64,000 nucleotides of DNA, from assembly GCF_021018805.1 (NCBI RefSeq), contig NC_086253.1, forward strand, positions 33,729,583-33,793,582, in the 5' to 3' direction. The position numbers and the translations under genes were made by a program. Under the pieces are notes generated by a model. That model was not told the origin of the DNA. It saw only the letters and a program-made list of their open reading frames with translations, and did no database searches. Positions 45,982-59,568 of this stretch are shown piece after piece; the stretch's first letter is position 1, and each line of letters begins with the position of its first letter. The stretch comes from Prinia subflava (lineage: Eukaryota > Chordata > Aves > Passeriformes > Cisticolidae).

Positions 45982-46690
45982 CTCAGAATCACAGAATCAC
46001 TTAGGTTAGAAAAGTCCTCTGAAATCGTGGACTCCAACTTCTGACCGACCACCACTTGGTCATTTAGACCATGGCACTAAGTGCCACGTCCAGTCTTCCT
46101 TTAAACATCACCAGGGATGGTGACTCCACCGCCTCCCCCGGAGCAGCCTGTTCCAATGCTTGGCAACCTCTTCTCTGAAGAAATTCCGCCTAATGTCCAG
46201 ACTAAAGCTCCCCCGGTGCAGCTTAAGATTGTGTCCTTTAATCCTGTCACTGGTTGCCTGGGAGAAGAGGACGATCCCCACCTGTCTGGCCTCCTTTCAG
46301 GCAGTTGTAGAGAGCAATACGGTCTCCCCTAAACCTCCTCTTTTCCAGGCTAAACAACCCCAGCTCCCTCAGCCACTCCTGATAACACTTGTGCTCCAGA
46401 CCCTTCACCAACTTCATTTCACTTCTGTGGCCTTGCTTTACCACCTCAATGTCCTTCCTGAACTGAGTGGCCCATAGCTGGACACAGCAGCTGGGATGTG
46501 GCTTCACCAGTGCTGAGTACAAAGGGACCATCCTTTCCCTGTTCCTGCTGGCTACTCTATTTCTGATCCAGGCCAGGATGCCACTGGTCTTCTTGGCCAC
46601 CTGGGCAAACTGTTGGCTCATGTGTTGCTGGCTCATGTTCAACCAGCACCTCCAGATCGTCTTCCACTGGTGAAAGGAAAAGGATCCTCA
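45982..46690 (-). mobile_element. CR1 LINE 3' part, antisense
   Basis: Starts with the reversed tail (CAGAATCACAGAATCACTTA, TTAGAAAAGTCCTCTGAAAT) and keeps a long minus-strand CR1 frame at 46642-46247 ([59 protein letters not shown]). It is the least damaged CR1 in the window. The tail is about 400 bases from the CDKN2AIP ATG and 100 bases beyond its CpG island. Confidence 0.92.
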
Positions 46691-46715
46691 GGTCCTTTCC
46701 CCCTTTCCTCCTTGG

Positions 46716-47284
46716 TGTTGTCCACACAATCGGATTTGTTACCTGGTGTGCAATGGGACAATAATTGCATACTCAAGAGAGAGAGAATGATTATTTATTT
46801 CAGAGTCACATAAGCCTGGGTGCTCAGTGGTATTTCACAAATCAAGTGTGCCCCTCCAGACTTTTTGTGCCCTTATTGCTACATAGAGGCTTGGAGTTAG
46901 TTACTTTCCAAGGGGAGCCCCTCTGTTATGATTGGTTAGTAATTTCCCTACAAGTTATGTAACCCCAGCTAACTTCTATCCAATGCTCCAGGGAGGGGTC
47001 TTCACCTGGGCGAGGGTATTTTGACCTATAGGCAAAAAGTTTAATATTTTCATGAGGATAGTTCAGGTACAGGATACATGGACCTTGAGTACTTGCCAAG
47101 TTAGCAATGTATACATAAATGTACATCTTGATTTGGTATGTTCTTAAAGCCTTTTAGTTCCTGCATGTCCTTGACTAGGGGATGCTGGCTGCTGCCTGTT
47201 CCCCTGATTAGGTCTCCTTTCCTGATGGTTCGAAAGACTTTTCCTGACTTAAAATAATTTTGACATATTCCATGTTTTACAACA
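46716..47284 (-). mobile_element. Probable solo LTR, antisense
   Basis: The block starts TGTTGTCC and ends TTTTACAACA, giving a 6-bp terminal inverted repeat TGTTGT/ACAACA of the TG...CA kind. An AATAAA signal on the minus strand (46799-46794) lies about 80 bases from the 3' end, as expected for an LTR. The left edge directly abuts the CR1. No flanking duplication was found, so the borders or the class are uncertain. Confidence 0.5.
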
Positions 47285-50200
47285 TTGCCATGTGACAGGA
47301 AGGATGAAGGAAGGTAGTGACAAGGACATAGATTGTTGTAGCATTTTGGAGAAGCATTAAATGAGGACTGCTGGCTACGAATGGTTCAGCTAATTGCTCT
47401 TCCAGTTCTGTAGGCTGTCTTTAATTTGCAAAATATTTCTCCAGAATTTGATTCAAAACCACTTGAACAATTCTCTGTGAAACAGTAATAAGCACATTGT
47501 GAAAATATCACAAGCTTCAGTCTGTCAAGATAGTGTTTGCTGAATCAGTGCAAAAGAGGAAAGAATTTCAAATTCCGAAGGGCTGTCCCTGGAGAGCTGT
47601 ATTGATTTTTCCTCCTGAATTAAAAGTCTGGGTTTGCTTAAGTTTTCAATTTTTAACACCTACATGTCATCATGAACTGAACTACAGGATAGATTGCATT
47701 CAAGGAAGGAGTGTTTCTCCATAACCAATTTCGATGTCTGATTGTGGAAATGGTTATGTCGTCGTTTAACTAAGAGTACCTCTATAGAGCAAAAACTAAG
47801 AGAGGAAATGAAGTCAGAAAAATTAAGTCCAATGCACTTTTGTTCTTTATCCATTGTTAGAATTGAAGTGCTTTTCTTTTGCTTTCCTGGTGAGGCCACA
47901 CAGTGTTATCTTGTGCATTGGCAAGAATAGTTCAGTGACAGAGAGCAAGGGAACAGTAATGAATGGGATGGTGCTGACAGGCTCCCTGTTGTTTTGTGTT
48001 TGCACATAGAGGAAGAAAGGGGCAGAAAGTTTGCACCCTCTCTGCTGTGGATGTCTTGGAGCAATGGGTTTGCTACAAAACAGTGTCAGAAAGCTTAGAA
48101 ACTGTAGTCACCACATCTGTTTCCAGGTATTAGTTGTATCAGTCCCAGTGTGGTTATCTGGTAATATAGGCTCAAATACAGGAAGGGCATGATCTGTCAC
48201 ATTAGGGCTTCTGCTAGAGGTGAGGTGGGCCTGTCTTTTAGACCTCTGAGTCTGTGATACCACAGTTCTTGACCTCATGGTCCATACATACAGACCTTAG
48301 AAGGGAAGGGTGAATGGAATCCTTGGCAAACATAGGTTTGAGTTTGCACCTCAGCCAAGATCATCCATTCTTGCCAGCCTGTTTGTTCACACTCTTCAAG
48401 GAACCAATTTGCTTTCTAAGGAAGCTGGTTGGGACTTGACCGAGGCTTGAGATCTGCCCCTCAGAGACAGCAGGAATTCATCCAAGCCTGAGTAGCTGCA
48501 GCAGAATTGTCTGTACTCTTGCAGAACAAGAAGAGCAAGCAGTACAAACAAGAATGCCCTGTCCCCCTCCACAAGCATCTGAGTTGCCAAGTGGACTAAG
48601 GACTAGTCCATGTTGAGCTGCTCATATACCAGTTAAGAATGGGAGCTGGGGAGGGTTAGGCTCCATAGGGTGGTGATAGGAACATTTCATACACTCAGAG
48701 GGATCCCCTAAAGTCATATTCTGGTGTTGCTGGGTTAGTGATAGCTAAACCACAGAGGCAGGACTCCACACCTCAGGACTTTGCTAGTCCTTACAAGTCA
48801 CCGTGTGTGCATAGGATTATATGGACTCACTCGTGCGTCCTGGGCTCCTATGGAAGAATTGTTCTAGGAAGTCTACAGAACTTATTACCTGGTCCTAGAG
48901 TGGCTAAAGGACTGATTAAAAAAACTTATTCTTGCCCAGTCCTAGAGGACAAAGATTAACTGAGAGCCATTTCAGCTCTTTAGCCACTGACTGTATGTGT
49001 GAACACAAATATTGGTGACAGCTGGAGAAAAATCAGGAACAGTTTTGCACATGTGTAGAATGGCTCACAACAGTTTTTGGTTGTAGTGAACAACTTCTTT
49101 GGTCTGATACCTTTCTGGAACGTTATGCTTTAATTTTGGGCTATTTTTTTCTAATGTTACTGCTGCATCAATGTATCATTGTTGGTACAAAGGTGACTTA
49201 AAAATGAGTCTTTTATCTTCCCTACCTATTTTTTTCAGTCATAGTCTTTCTATATTATTAATGTGTGCTTGAATCACACTGGAAATAGGATAAATCCTAC
49301 TCCTGGAGTATGGGATGGTGTGCACAGATAAGCATAGGTATATACCTGCAGTACTCTCTGAGCACTGAGACATACTGTGTCTCAGGTTGATAAGTGTATT
49401 AGAAAAGAGAGAAAAACACTGCTGTTAATTTTGAAAAACAAAACAAGTACTATTTTCATTCTCACCAGGAGAGGCAATTTTGAAGTTAAACGCCTCACTG
49501 ATGGTGCTAATGCTGTGCATTTAATTTTCAACATTGGAAGAAAAGAGATGGTTTTGTTCCCACTGGGGAAGGAACTTCTAAATGCCATGTCAATAGTACT
49601 GTTGTTAAGAGTCATTTGGGGCTTGATAATAGCTGCTTTTGGCAAGATAGAACAAAAATCTCAAGGTGAATCATACCGGTGTCTATAAATCACAGCGTTG
49701 CACCTGCACTTCTTGTATAATAAGTTTATTTGTGCCTTTATAAACCAGTGAATTATTATTTCTTCGAAGTCAACTCCCACTGAAACACAGAGGGCAGTAT
49801 CTCCCATTGAGTTCAATTATGTTCTGTGCAGTTAAGGTTAATATATTGTGACATTCCCTACTCCACTTAATATGAAAACTGTGCCCTTAACATCATGCAA
49901 TGAGAGGAGAGCTCAGAGTTACTGCCACAGAAAGGCAATAACAGTGGAATCTTACTGGCCTGACACAATAAATCCCCTGAACACCATCTTAGATTGGTCC
50001 CTGCTATAAATAATAAGTGAACTGCTGGAGAGCTCTGGCTTAAGTTCATTAGAAATGCAGTTTGAAAAAGGATGGGGAAGAGGCGTTTTGATGTTTCATG
50101 ATATCATGTGTTCTGCTGGAGCAGATCATTGCAGTTCTACCCAGGCAAGGGAAATGTGTCTGCATGTGCCAGAGTACCCAGTCATTACTGTTCAGTAAAA

Positions 50201-51712
50201 TAATCCTTGGAACAGAAGAAATTATTTGCTAGAAGAGCATTGATTACTTTGTAGGCTTATCAATGGAAGTTAGAGTAGATCAGTGTTTTTGTTTCACTAC
50301 AGTCATGCAAGTGTCCTTATGCTACCATAAGAAGCTCTGGATTACAAAATTATCCACTATTCTGAGATTGCTCAGATGAGGAAAATGTATTGAGGAATTA
50401 CAGAGTATAAAAACCAAGGGTGAAAATGAAGGTAAATTCATAATCATTTTCCTTTACACATACATGCTCTTATACTAGCCTAAATACTATTTTGCATTTC
50501 GTAATACGTTATACTTTAAATATATAAGTGCCTATAATAGCGTTTTCAGTTGTTCTTTAAATAAGTTTGTTAAACTTTAACTACAGCTAAAGGTAGCGTA
50601 TCAATTACTAAATTTTTATTGCTAAACTATGCTTTAGGTAGCATGCCACTTGCTGAAAGTCCACTGCTTGGCATGAAATTTTCCATATTGAGGATGGAAG
50701 TTTAGGGTGACTTTACTACTACCAAATATGATCTAAGAAAGAAGTGCTTTTTCTAGGGTAAATTATTGTGGAGATCTTATATTTGGGGTTCTTAAATGCC
50801 CATATACTCTAGAGCAAACTTGGAATTTGTCAGAAAAAACTGTATTGGGGTGTCTGGTCTTTTTGTCTACATGGACCATAACCTATAGGCCTTGAAGAAA
50901 TTAATTTTCCACATTCCTGAATTAGCATGTGTCCCTACCATCCTTACTACTATTGCAGTCAAGTGTTCCCCAGTTGTGGGCCCAGAAGAGACCTCTGTTT
51001 GCCACTGTGGGCTGGGGTGGGTCTATGGAGTGAGACTGCAGAAATCATCCCCTGTGCTCCCCAAAACCTGCTGTTTTCTCTTTGTTATGGGTGTTTGTGT
51101 GTCCTATTGGAATGGTGAGGGAACAAGGACTTGACTGAAGGGAAGGAAACAATAAATATGGAGGCAAGGACGAAACTGTTGGAAGTGGAAAACCTTAACA
51201 TGAGAGCCATAGGGATGGGACACTGGGATTAGGTGAGGAAGGAAATTAAATTCTCAAGGAGAAATGAAGAAGAATGAGTTCAAGGTAATGGAACAAGTAT
51301 GTATAGACAAGAAATCTATATGAGACAAGTGAAGACCAGTCAGGAAACCAGAAGAATGAGAGCACATCAGTAGAGCAGACAAAATCAAACAGAATCAAAT
51401 CTTGATCTGAGGAAAGGGGAAGGGGAAGGGGAGCATTGACAGAGGAACCACTGGGATTTGAGCAGAGACTTAAAAAAAAGGAAAGTCAAAACTCACAAGC
51501 ACGGAGACATTAGCATTTCAGTGGCTTTTTTTTTCCCATTTCCAATAGTTATGTGGTAGTGTAAGTAAAACCAAGAAAATTTTCTGACGTTTTAATTTAG
51601 TAAAAGATATTTTCTTGTCTTTTCTGTGTCCTATAAAGGAACAAAAGAGGTAGAACTCAGTTTGGTTGCAGAAACCCATCTTAAAAGCCACATTTAAAGG
51701 CTTTTTAGGTAG
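47285..51712. other. Intergenic DNA
   Basis: No gene or recognisable repeat. The 49377-49688 open frame (103 codons) was examined and matches no family I know. WWC2 and claudin genes, expected on this side from human gene order, were looked for and not found. Confidence 0.5.
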
Positions 51713-51717
51713 GAAGC

Positions 51718-52545
51718 TGTCTTGGTTTGAAAGACAGATATCTGCTAGGAAGGAGGCAGGACCTCCCTAGAGACGGAGAATTCGAATCCCCTCCCTCCAA
51801 ATTATTCTAATTTAAAAAATTAAAGGGGTTTTCAGGCAGAGGTATGGGGATAGGAATAACAGTTCTTTACTAGTATATATGACAATACAACAAACAAACA
51901 ACAACTATTGCATCAATAATAAACAGAACCAAGAACCTCGAGGGCTTTCTTTCACAAAGCCCAGAGAAGTTTGATCTCGGTGCCCCTGCAGGGCTTCAAG
52001 AGGCCGAACTGGAAGGAAGGAAAGTCCCGGGCTGGTGGATGAGATGAGGAGCTCTGCGCTGGCAGCTGGAGCAGCAGGGGTGTCCCGGCAGGGCTGGGCA
52101 GGGCAGGGACACAGAGTAGCAGGGGAACCTCAAAGCTCTGAAGAAGTAGCAGCGGTGGGGGGAGGCTGGAGAAAGCGAGCTCAGGATTCCCAGGAACAGG
52201 AGCTGGTGAGGGTAGATTTCCCAGGACGAGACAGAGGCAGAGTGATGGCTGCTAACTCTTCCTGCAATGGGGCGCAGCTTGACCGTCCTCTCCAAGGCTG
52301 AGAGCAAGCAAGAGTGAGTTCTCCCCCAGCTCTGTCTTCTTGCCTTTCCCAAACCTCGTCATCTCTCCCTTCTGAGGGACACTCCCAGGGACTCAAAAAC
52401 AATAGGTGTAGCCTTGCGCTGCCATGTCCCTCAAGTACTCCTTTTTGTTCTGACTAAGTAGTCATCAAGGCTTCTTGGAAACTTATGGGAAAAAGTTCTG
52501 TAAGTGAAAAAAAAACAAACAACAAAACAAATCTAACCCCCAACA
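51718..52545 (-). mobile_element. Solo retroviral LTR, copy 2 of the 4407-5192 family
   Basis: An 828-bp block with the same ends as copy 1 (TGTCTTGGTTTG to CCCCCAACA on the plus strand) and high similarity through most of its length. It is flanked by a perfect 5-bp duplication GAAGC (51713-51717 and 52546-52550). It carries extra sequence around 52240-52290 that copy 1 lacks. It has the same orientation as copy 1, 47 kb away. No internal viral genes are present. Confidence 0.88.
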
Positions 52546-52550
52546 GAAGC

Positions 52551-55500
52551 CTTAGGCCATAGCAGACAGCTGTAACCTGGAGCTGGAAAAAGCAAGAAAA
52601 TGGCCTTAGGAATGTTAATGCAAATATTGGCATGAGTTCGTAGTAACTGAGAGGATTCAGGAAAGTACTAAAAGGACAAGGAGGTCTTACATAAAGAGAA
52701 TCTATTGTGAGGCTACAGCATACCTACATTTTATTTGTGTGTGTGCGTATATCATGTGTATGAATGTCTGCATACACACACATATGTAAGACAATATAGA
52801 TGTGTGTGAATATGTGTTTAAAATACTGTATTATTGATAATGTCAGCACCTGTAAATCCAGATATCCCTGTTCCTTCAGTCAAGGTATTCATACCTCAGA
52901 GGAGAAGCAAAATTACAAGTAATATTTTGGTGGCTTGAGTTGTAGATAAGTGCATTACACAAACAGATGCTGTTAAATCATTATACCATGCTCTACCTGT
53001 ATGGCTTTTGTATGCCCTACATATTTTGCAGACACAAATAACTATTTTAGAAATTATATAAAGAGCTTTCCTGAAAATACAGGCAATAATGTCAGATCTA
53101 ATTTGAATTATAGCTATTGGAAATCATGGTGCTGTTTTTCATTACTGTTATACCAATGTCCCTGACAGCCTGCAATTTACCTGGTATGAACAGCACCTCC
53201 TGAAAATATAGAGCTGTTTTGTGTGCTGAGTGCTGTTGTATTTTTGTATATCCTCCCTGTGCATGAGTGATATTTCACATTAATTCCACTGGATGGCACT
53301 GAAGGAGACAAGATTGCATGGAAATATCTCTAGAAGTTGGGGTATAATTCCAAAAATTGAGAGTGGCTTACTTTTTCATTCCATTATTGAAACAGACAAA
53401 TGTGGACTCATTTTCCATCCTGATGTAATAATTTGTCATCAAAATCAGCTCTTAAACACTCCTAGCTGCAGTTCTGTGTTTTGACAGTAGCAAAATTACA
53501 GTGGAGGCAGAGTCAAGGCTTCTGAATCTGAATACCCCTTCTTCCCCAGCAAAGGTAAACACTGAAAGAAGTGGCTTTAGCCCATTCTGGATTCTTAGGT
53601 AAAGGTTTACAAAGCATCTGAAAAATTTTGACCTCTGACCTCAATGGCAATGCTGTTGATACTGTTCACATCTATCCTTATGAGCAAGTGCAAGTATTTT
53701 AGTTTCCAAGCTAATTTGAAAAAAAAAAAAACCTACATAGGAAGGCATTCAGGATTAAAAGCTTCCACCTGTTGAGGAAATGTCGTATACTGTTTCAGAG
53801 AACCTCCTGAGTTGAAACTCCATCTGCAGTCCCTACACAAGGACTCCTGTTTCTTCCTGGATAAGGAGTTTGCAATCCTGTCTGGAAGGCACACAATTAC
53901 AGTCTGTCAGTCAGACCTGTAGGAATCATGGGAGTCATTTTTGACTTCACTTTTTTTTTGACCTGTTTATCTTGATGTATATGAATTTTATTTCCTTTTC
54001 TTCTCTAAAGTATCTTCTTATCTTTGTTCACATCACAGATATGCTTTTTTAGACCTTTGTTATCTCTCATCCTGCTTATGACAGGTTTTTTTTTTTTTTT
54101 CCCAGGCCTGACCTGACCTGTCAAAAAGGTCCCTTGAAACACTATTCTTGCACTTATCTCCCTGGCCTATTTCTGTGGTTCCTTTTTGTACTTACCTCTT
54201 TAGTGTATCTCCATAGATTTCGCTGTCTCTGCAAACTCTGTAGCCCTCTGAGAGTGCAGTTTGACAATTTTTTTGGCAGCTGTGCTAGCCTAAGACAGTT
54301 TTTGCTCCCAGCCATCCGTGCCTGTCTTTTTGATATGCCCACTGGTTTGCTGGCACAGTTGTTTTGTTCAGCTGTGTGATAAACCAGATTAGGAACCTGA
54401 TTTGGCTGAAAAATAGCACAGGGGAGGGAGGAGAAGAGTGTTTTACAACCAGCTTATTTCTCCAGTCAAGGCTATGAAGCAGTTGGGTCTGCAGCAGGGA
54501 CAAGCAGTGAGATGCAGGGTTGCAGAGCAGCCATGGCTTGTGCTCGTTTATGTAGGGCTGTTGCCAACTGTTAGGCTGTGACCTGATCCTGATGGTAAGC
54601 CAAGCTAGCTGCCTGCTGCCAACAGGGTAGTGCTGCACCCCCTTCCTTACCCCCAGCCCGGGCTCGTTCCTGTCCATTCCCTTGTGCCAACACAGGTGCT
54701 TATCTCACCCAAGTGAGCCAACTGTGGGAGCTAACCCAGCACAGAAGCACTCACTTCTTCTGAGGGCTTTCCTGGCTATTGTTTCAAGAGCCTATGGAGC
54801 CCACCCACTCAGCAGCAGCTGGGTGCTCTGTCACCTCAACTTTGGCCTCAATTGCACCACAGCACTTCACAACTTTCTTTTCCTGTCATTGCCTGTCCTC
54901 TCTCAGTCTCTATATCTACTCCATCTGCTTTCCTCATAGCTGTGTTAATGATGTCCTTTTGGTCACCTTCAACATATGGAATACACTCTCTGGAGCAATT
55001 GCTGCATCTTTCAAATCTCTCAAGATTTTCTCTTACCATGACACGTACTGTACACTGCCAGCAGATAATGCCCAGTTTAGTTGCTTGTAGGAATTTTGGG
55101 TTTCATTACTACACTTCATGTGTCCCTGTGTTAACTTGAAACTGGCATAGTCTATCAGTTTATGTGAGAAGCTAACAGGGATTAAACTGAATATTTTTTG
55201 GTTTTTTAGGGCAAAAATTCTCAATGCTGTGCCCTGGAGGAGATGTACTTCCCTAAGGTCATATATAAATATCAGAGGATTATTTTCTGTTGCTTTCACA
55301 CCTTGGATCATCATTCATGCTTGTACAAATGGACATAGCATTGCTACTAAGCAGTTTACAGTAACATCTTACAGAATTGTAAATTAGTGCCCCAGAGACA
55401 TGATAGCAGAGAGTCAGCACTTACATGGGCAGCTGAGCATAGAGATTTAGGGATTTCTTTTCACCTAGCTGTTTTTACAATTTGGGTTCTTTTTAGACAC

Positions 55501-56859
55501 ATGTAGAAGCATATCCTAAACATATTTCATCCTAGTATCTTGGTGTGCTAAGCATTCTTTTTTCTATTCAGTTAAATAGAAACTGTATAGAAGAACAGCA
55601 GAGAGTAAAGCAGCATATTACCTTGGATGCAATAAAGTAAAATTATCTGTGTTTACTATTTAAAAAAACAAGTAACACAAACATGGACAGGGGGCACCTC
55701 TACACTATGCAACAGAGCACAGGACTTAGCATATATTCATTGAGTTACTTGTGAAATAGGAGACAGCAGCTGTAGACTTGTGTGTGAGTGGTGTTGCACC
55801 CAAAGTGTTTAACCCTGTGATAGGTGGTGCTAATTAGGTTGGACATGGTGCTAATTAGGTTAGATACAACACTGCGGTCATGCAAATACACAGTGCCTGT
55901 GAGTGCAGCTCAGACCTGGCTGGAGGATTCTGTATGAACTGCTGCATGAGGCCATATGTGTGCATCCAGAGAGAGAAATTGTTTGCTCGTGGCCTCTTGT
56001 TCATTACACCTGTAGGGTTTAGCTTCAGTAACAGATGCATTTGCCATGTGCAGGTATCACATGTGGCTTTGTTCCAGGGTTTACCTCCTTCTTGGTAAAG
56101 ACAGAAGATGCACTTTTAAATGTGTTTTTCAGGCGCTGAGTTGTTGCTGTGGAATAATGGGCATCCAACATAGCTGCTTCTTAAAACTGTTCTGTTTCAC
56201 TTCTTAATTAAGGTAGTAAGTACTGAGAAGAGCAGGAAAGAAGGGGATGGTAATTTTTTCAGTCTCTAGAAGTTTATAGTAATTGTGCATACCTGCTGCA
56301 AGGTCATGGAGGCAGACAGCAGTATGACAAAGAGCCAAGCACATTCTCCTCCAGTACATTTATCAGCAGACCTGCCTTCCCCCTTCAGTGAGACAAAGCA
56401 GTGCTTCAGATTGGAGATATGATCATGATTACAACATAAATCCTGTGTCTATGTAACTGGATGTCAAATATATCCCCAAAACACTGACTGTAGAATTGCT
56501 GTCTTTTTAAATAACTGTTTAATATAACTATAAACATAGCATTCTTTCAAAATTTCAAGTTCAAGTTGTTGTCTGTAGGAAAGTTAGTGTTTATTAGTAA
56601 GAACAAAGTAAGCTGAAGGAGCATTGTTCAAGAGGTGGTGTTCAGAATGACCTGTGAATTAAAAGGTATTACTAGATCTTTCTCCTTTTTTTTTGTATTT
56701 TTAAAGGATCTCAAGTAGTCATTCTGGCAACTTCTCTCTGTTGTTTCATTTCCGTTTGACAGACAGATGAGGCAGAGGTTTGATTAGAATGTCGTGAGCC
56801 AACAGTAATAACTGGGAAAGACTAGTGAAAATATGGGCCCTGTCTGTAAGGAAATGGGA
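52551..56859. other. Intergenic DNA
   Basis: No gene recognised. It includes a TG/CA-rich stretch at about 52735-52825 (alternating GTGTGTGTG and ACACACACA) and T-runs at 53953 and 54087. ORFs around 54134-55139 on both strands match no known protein. Confidence 0.5.
55826..55861. repeat. Tandem duplication of a 15-bp unit, period 21
   Basis: GGTGCTAATTAGGTT occurs at 55826-55840 and again at 55847-55861. Confidence 0.8.
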
Positions 56860-57845
56860 CATGTGGTTATCCAGTACATAGAGAAAGCTGAGGTATGCAA
56901 AAGCTTTTTTGCCTCAGTCTTCACTGACAGGTGCTCCAGCCACAATGCCCAAGTTAGAGAACGCAAAGGCAGGGACTGGGAGAAGGAAGAAGATCAAGTT
57001 CTGCTCTGGGAGAAGATCAGGTTTTGAGAACCTGAAGGTGCCCAAGTTCATGGGACCAGAAGAGATCCGCAGGTCCCATGAACTTGGGCACCTTCCCTTG
57101 GGTCCACAGAGGGAAGTGGCAGAGAAAGTGGATAAGCCACTATCCATTGCATGGATTGAGGAGAAGGACTTGGGGGTGTGGGTGGATGAGAAGATTGACA
57201 TGAGCTGACAAATGTGCACTGGCAGCCCAGAAAGCCAAACATGTCCTGGGCTGCATCAAAGCAGCATGGCCAGCAGAGTGAGGGAGGGTATTCTGCCCCT
57301 CTGCTCTGCTCTCATGAGACATCACTTGGAATGCTGCATCCAGGTCTCTGGGGGCCTCTGCATAAGAAGGAATAGACCTGTTGGTGTGAGTCCAGAGGTG
57401 AGCAGGATGATCAGAGGGGCTGGAGCACCTCTCCTAAGAGGAAAGACTAAGAAAACTGGGTTTGTTCAGACTGGAGAAAAAAAGGCTCTGGGGAGACCTG
57501 ATTGTGGGCTTTACCACTTAGAGGGGAGCTGCAAGAGAGCTGGAGAGGGAATTTTCACAAGGGCATGTAGTGATAGGACAAGGGGGAATGGCTTTGAACT
57601 GAAAGGGATTAGGTTTAGATTGGATATTAGGAAAAAGTTCCTTACTGTGAGCGTGGTAAGGCACTGAAAAATGTTGCTTTAAGCAGTTGTAGATGCTCCA
57701 TCCCTGGAGGTGTTCAAGATCAAGTTGGATGAGGCTCTGAGAAATCTGGTCTAGTGAAAGGTGTCCCTGCCCGTGGCACGTGGGCTGGAACTTGCTGATC
57801 TTCAAGGACCCTTCCAACCCAAACAGTGCTACAATCTATGATATC
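56860..57845 (+). mobile_element. Internally deleted CR1 LINE, sense
   Basis: The plus strand begins with the start of the CR1 reverse-transcriptase region ([19 protein letters not shown], then ENLKVPKFMGPEEI) and jumps after VDKPLSI to the C-terminal EEKDLGVWVDEKIDMS. It then continues with ILPLCSALMRHHLECCIQVS to the normal 3' tail (CCTTCCAACCCAAACAGTGC, ending near CTATGATATCTG). The catalytic core of the reverse transcriptase is missing, and frameshifts are present. A perfect inverted repeat lies inside at 57034-57095. Confidence 0.92.
57034..57095. repeat. Perfect 24-bp inverted repeat, 14-nt loop, inside CR1
   Basis: The arm 57034-57057 (starting GAAGGTGCCCAAGTTC) is the exact reverse complement of 57072-57095. 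It lies exactly where the CR1 protein NLKVPKFMGPEEI changes to unrelated reading, so the second arm looks like an inverted copy of the first made during or after insertion. Confidence 0.95.
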
Positions 57846-58639
57846 TGACCCTTGGCAAGTCAGCAAGCAACTATACTGCATAATATACTTGGACATAATG
57901 GATTAAGATAGGACACTTGTGAAATTATGAAAATTATGAGAATTCATAGCTTTTTGATATTGATATGGTTGTTCCTGGCACTTTGTAAATTGTATAATGT
58001 CACAGAGAGGGATCCAGTTCCCTGAAGATTTGTGCAATCATTGTAAACTTTATAATGTCACCAACCAATTTTTTCTTATTCAAGGTATGGCAGTGATAGT
58101 GACCACTTCATAGCAGGAACATAGATTTTAAAAAATAATATTGCTTAGAAAAAGGCACACACAGAGTAAGTAATCAAAAGCTGGATATTTAATTTTTTTT
58201 ATTCTTTTTGATGTTATCTTCAATTAGGAGTATTTTTCCACTGTGCCTGCCAGAAAAATATATGCATGCACAGCTAGATATCTCTGACTTTTAAAGTCAT
58301 GGCACTTGGCAAAATGCTTTTAAAGAGAGAAACACAAAAGCCAACATTATCCATGAAAACTACGTAAATATTTATAAGCAGTATATGTTTGATTTCTGTT
58401 CTTAAAAAAAAATTATTCATTTAAAAAATCCATCTGCTGCTACCAGATGATAAATATTTAAATCAAATTTGTGCCTGGGATACAAGGGCACTATTTTTTC
58501 CAGAAGGGACATTATAAATTTGATACTGTAGACCCAGCCTCAGTTCCCCAGCTCAAACAGCATAGCAAACCCTTTGTTGGGGTACATTTATAGACTTGTA
58601 TGAAAAAGCTTCCTGTCTGGTAGGCTGTAAACAAGTGAT
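57846..58639. other. Intergenic DNA
   Basis: AT-rich; nothing recognised. Confidence 0.5.
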
Positions 58640-59000
58640 CATTTTGCCTAATCTCTTTCAGGAGATTTCCTAGAGGCTGGACTGGAATATGTCTCCTGGG
58701 AACATACCTCGTTTTGCCTGAAAGACTCCAAGTAATGGTGACTTACCACCTCCTTGGGTAAGTTGTTTCAATGTCTAGCTACCCTCACTGCTAAGAAATT
58801 GCATAATTTCAATCCTGCATTTGTCTGACTCCAGTTTCCATTCATTATATCTTGTCATGTTTCTGTCTGCAAGACTGAAAAGCTCACCCTACAATCAAGT
58901 ACCTTTTCCATGTGTGTATATGGGTACAGTGATCCAGACACCACTCTTGTCTGACAGATTTAATAGATGTCTTAAACCATATACCTTAGGTCTTATTTTT
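58640..59000 (-). mobile_element. Old, degenerate CR1-like fragment, antisense
   Basis: The order of short motifs matches CR1 3' ends in reverse: GGTGACTTACCACCTCCTTG, a GTTTCAATGTCTAGC segment, GCTAAGAAATTGCATAATTT, and TATATCTTGTCATGTTTC in place of the usual CCTTGTCCTGTC. The tail itself is not clear. Diverged enough that the borders are approximate. Confidence 0.55.
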
Positions 59001-59568
59001 CAACCTCTGGATCATTTTTTCTGACTTCTGTTTCTTTTTTTTCTTGTGCTTATATATCCTCCTTGAATCATAGGCACTGCTTTTTCTGATGCTGTGTGTA
59101 GAGCAAGGTCACATCCTAATAGTTACTCCCTTTTTTCATCCAGAGGATAATCAGTTATTATGTATTACAGCTGGCATTTGCTGATACATTGCACGTGTCA
59201 GGAGCTTGGTAGATAAGGTCCCTCGAACTTCCCTCGAAGTGTCAGTGGAGGTCTGACACTTGCATTCTCCATGTGTGTTCATACTACCTAATGCATGCTC
59301 TGAATTAAAGGAGCAATGTCCATCAGGTCTTCTGCATACAGTGTCCCTTTTCTCTACTTGGTCAGTCCATAAATCCCACTAATACATAGAAATTGTAACT
59401 CCTCTTTGCTAAATAAAAAGGGAAAGGCTACGTTGTGAGGAGTTAATTTTGTTCTTCCTGTGGGAGAGGTGCTACATTAGGAAAATAACTATTCTATTGC
59501 TGTGCTCAGAGTAGAAGAAATAAGAGAGAAATAAGGGTGAAGAAGCACTGAGAGAACACAGTGGCAGA

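Noticed and set aside
57212..57667. 151-codon plus-strand frame
   Set aside because: It is CR1 ORF2 C-terminal sequence, not a host gene.
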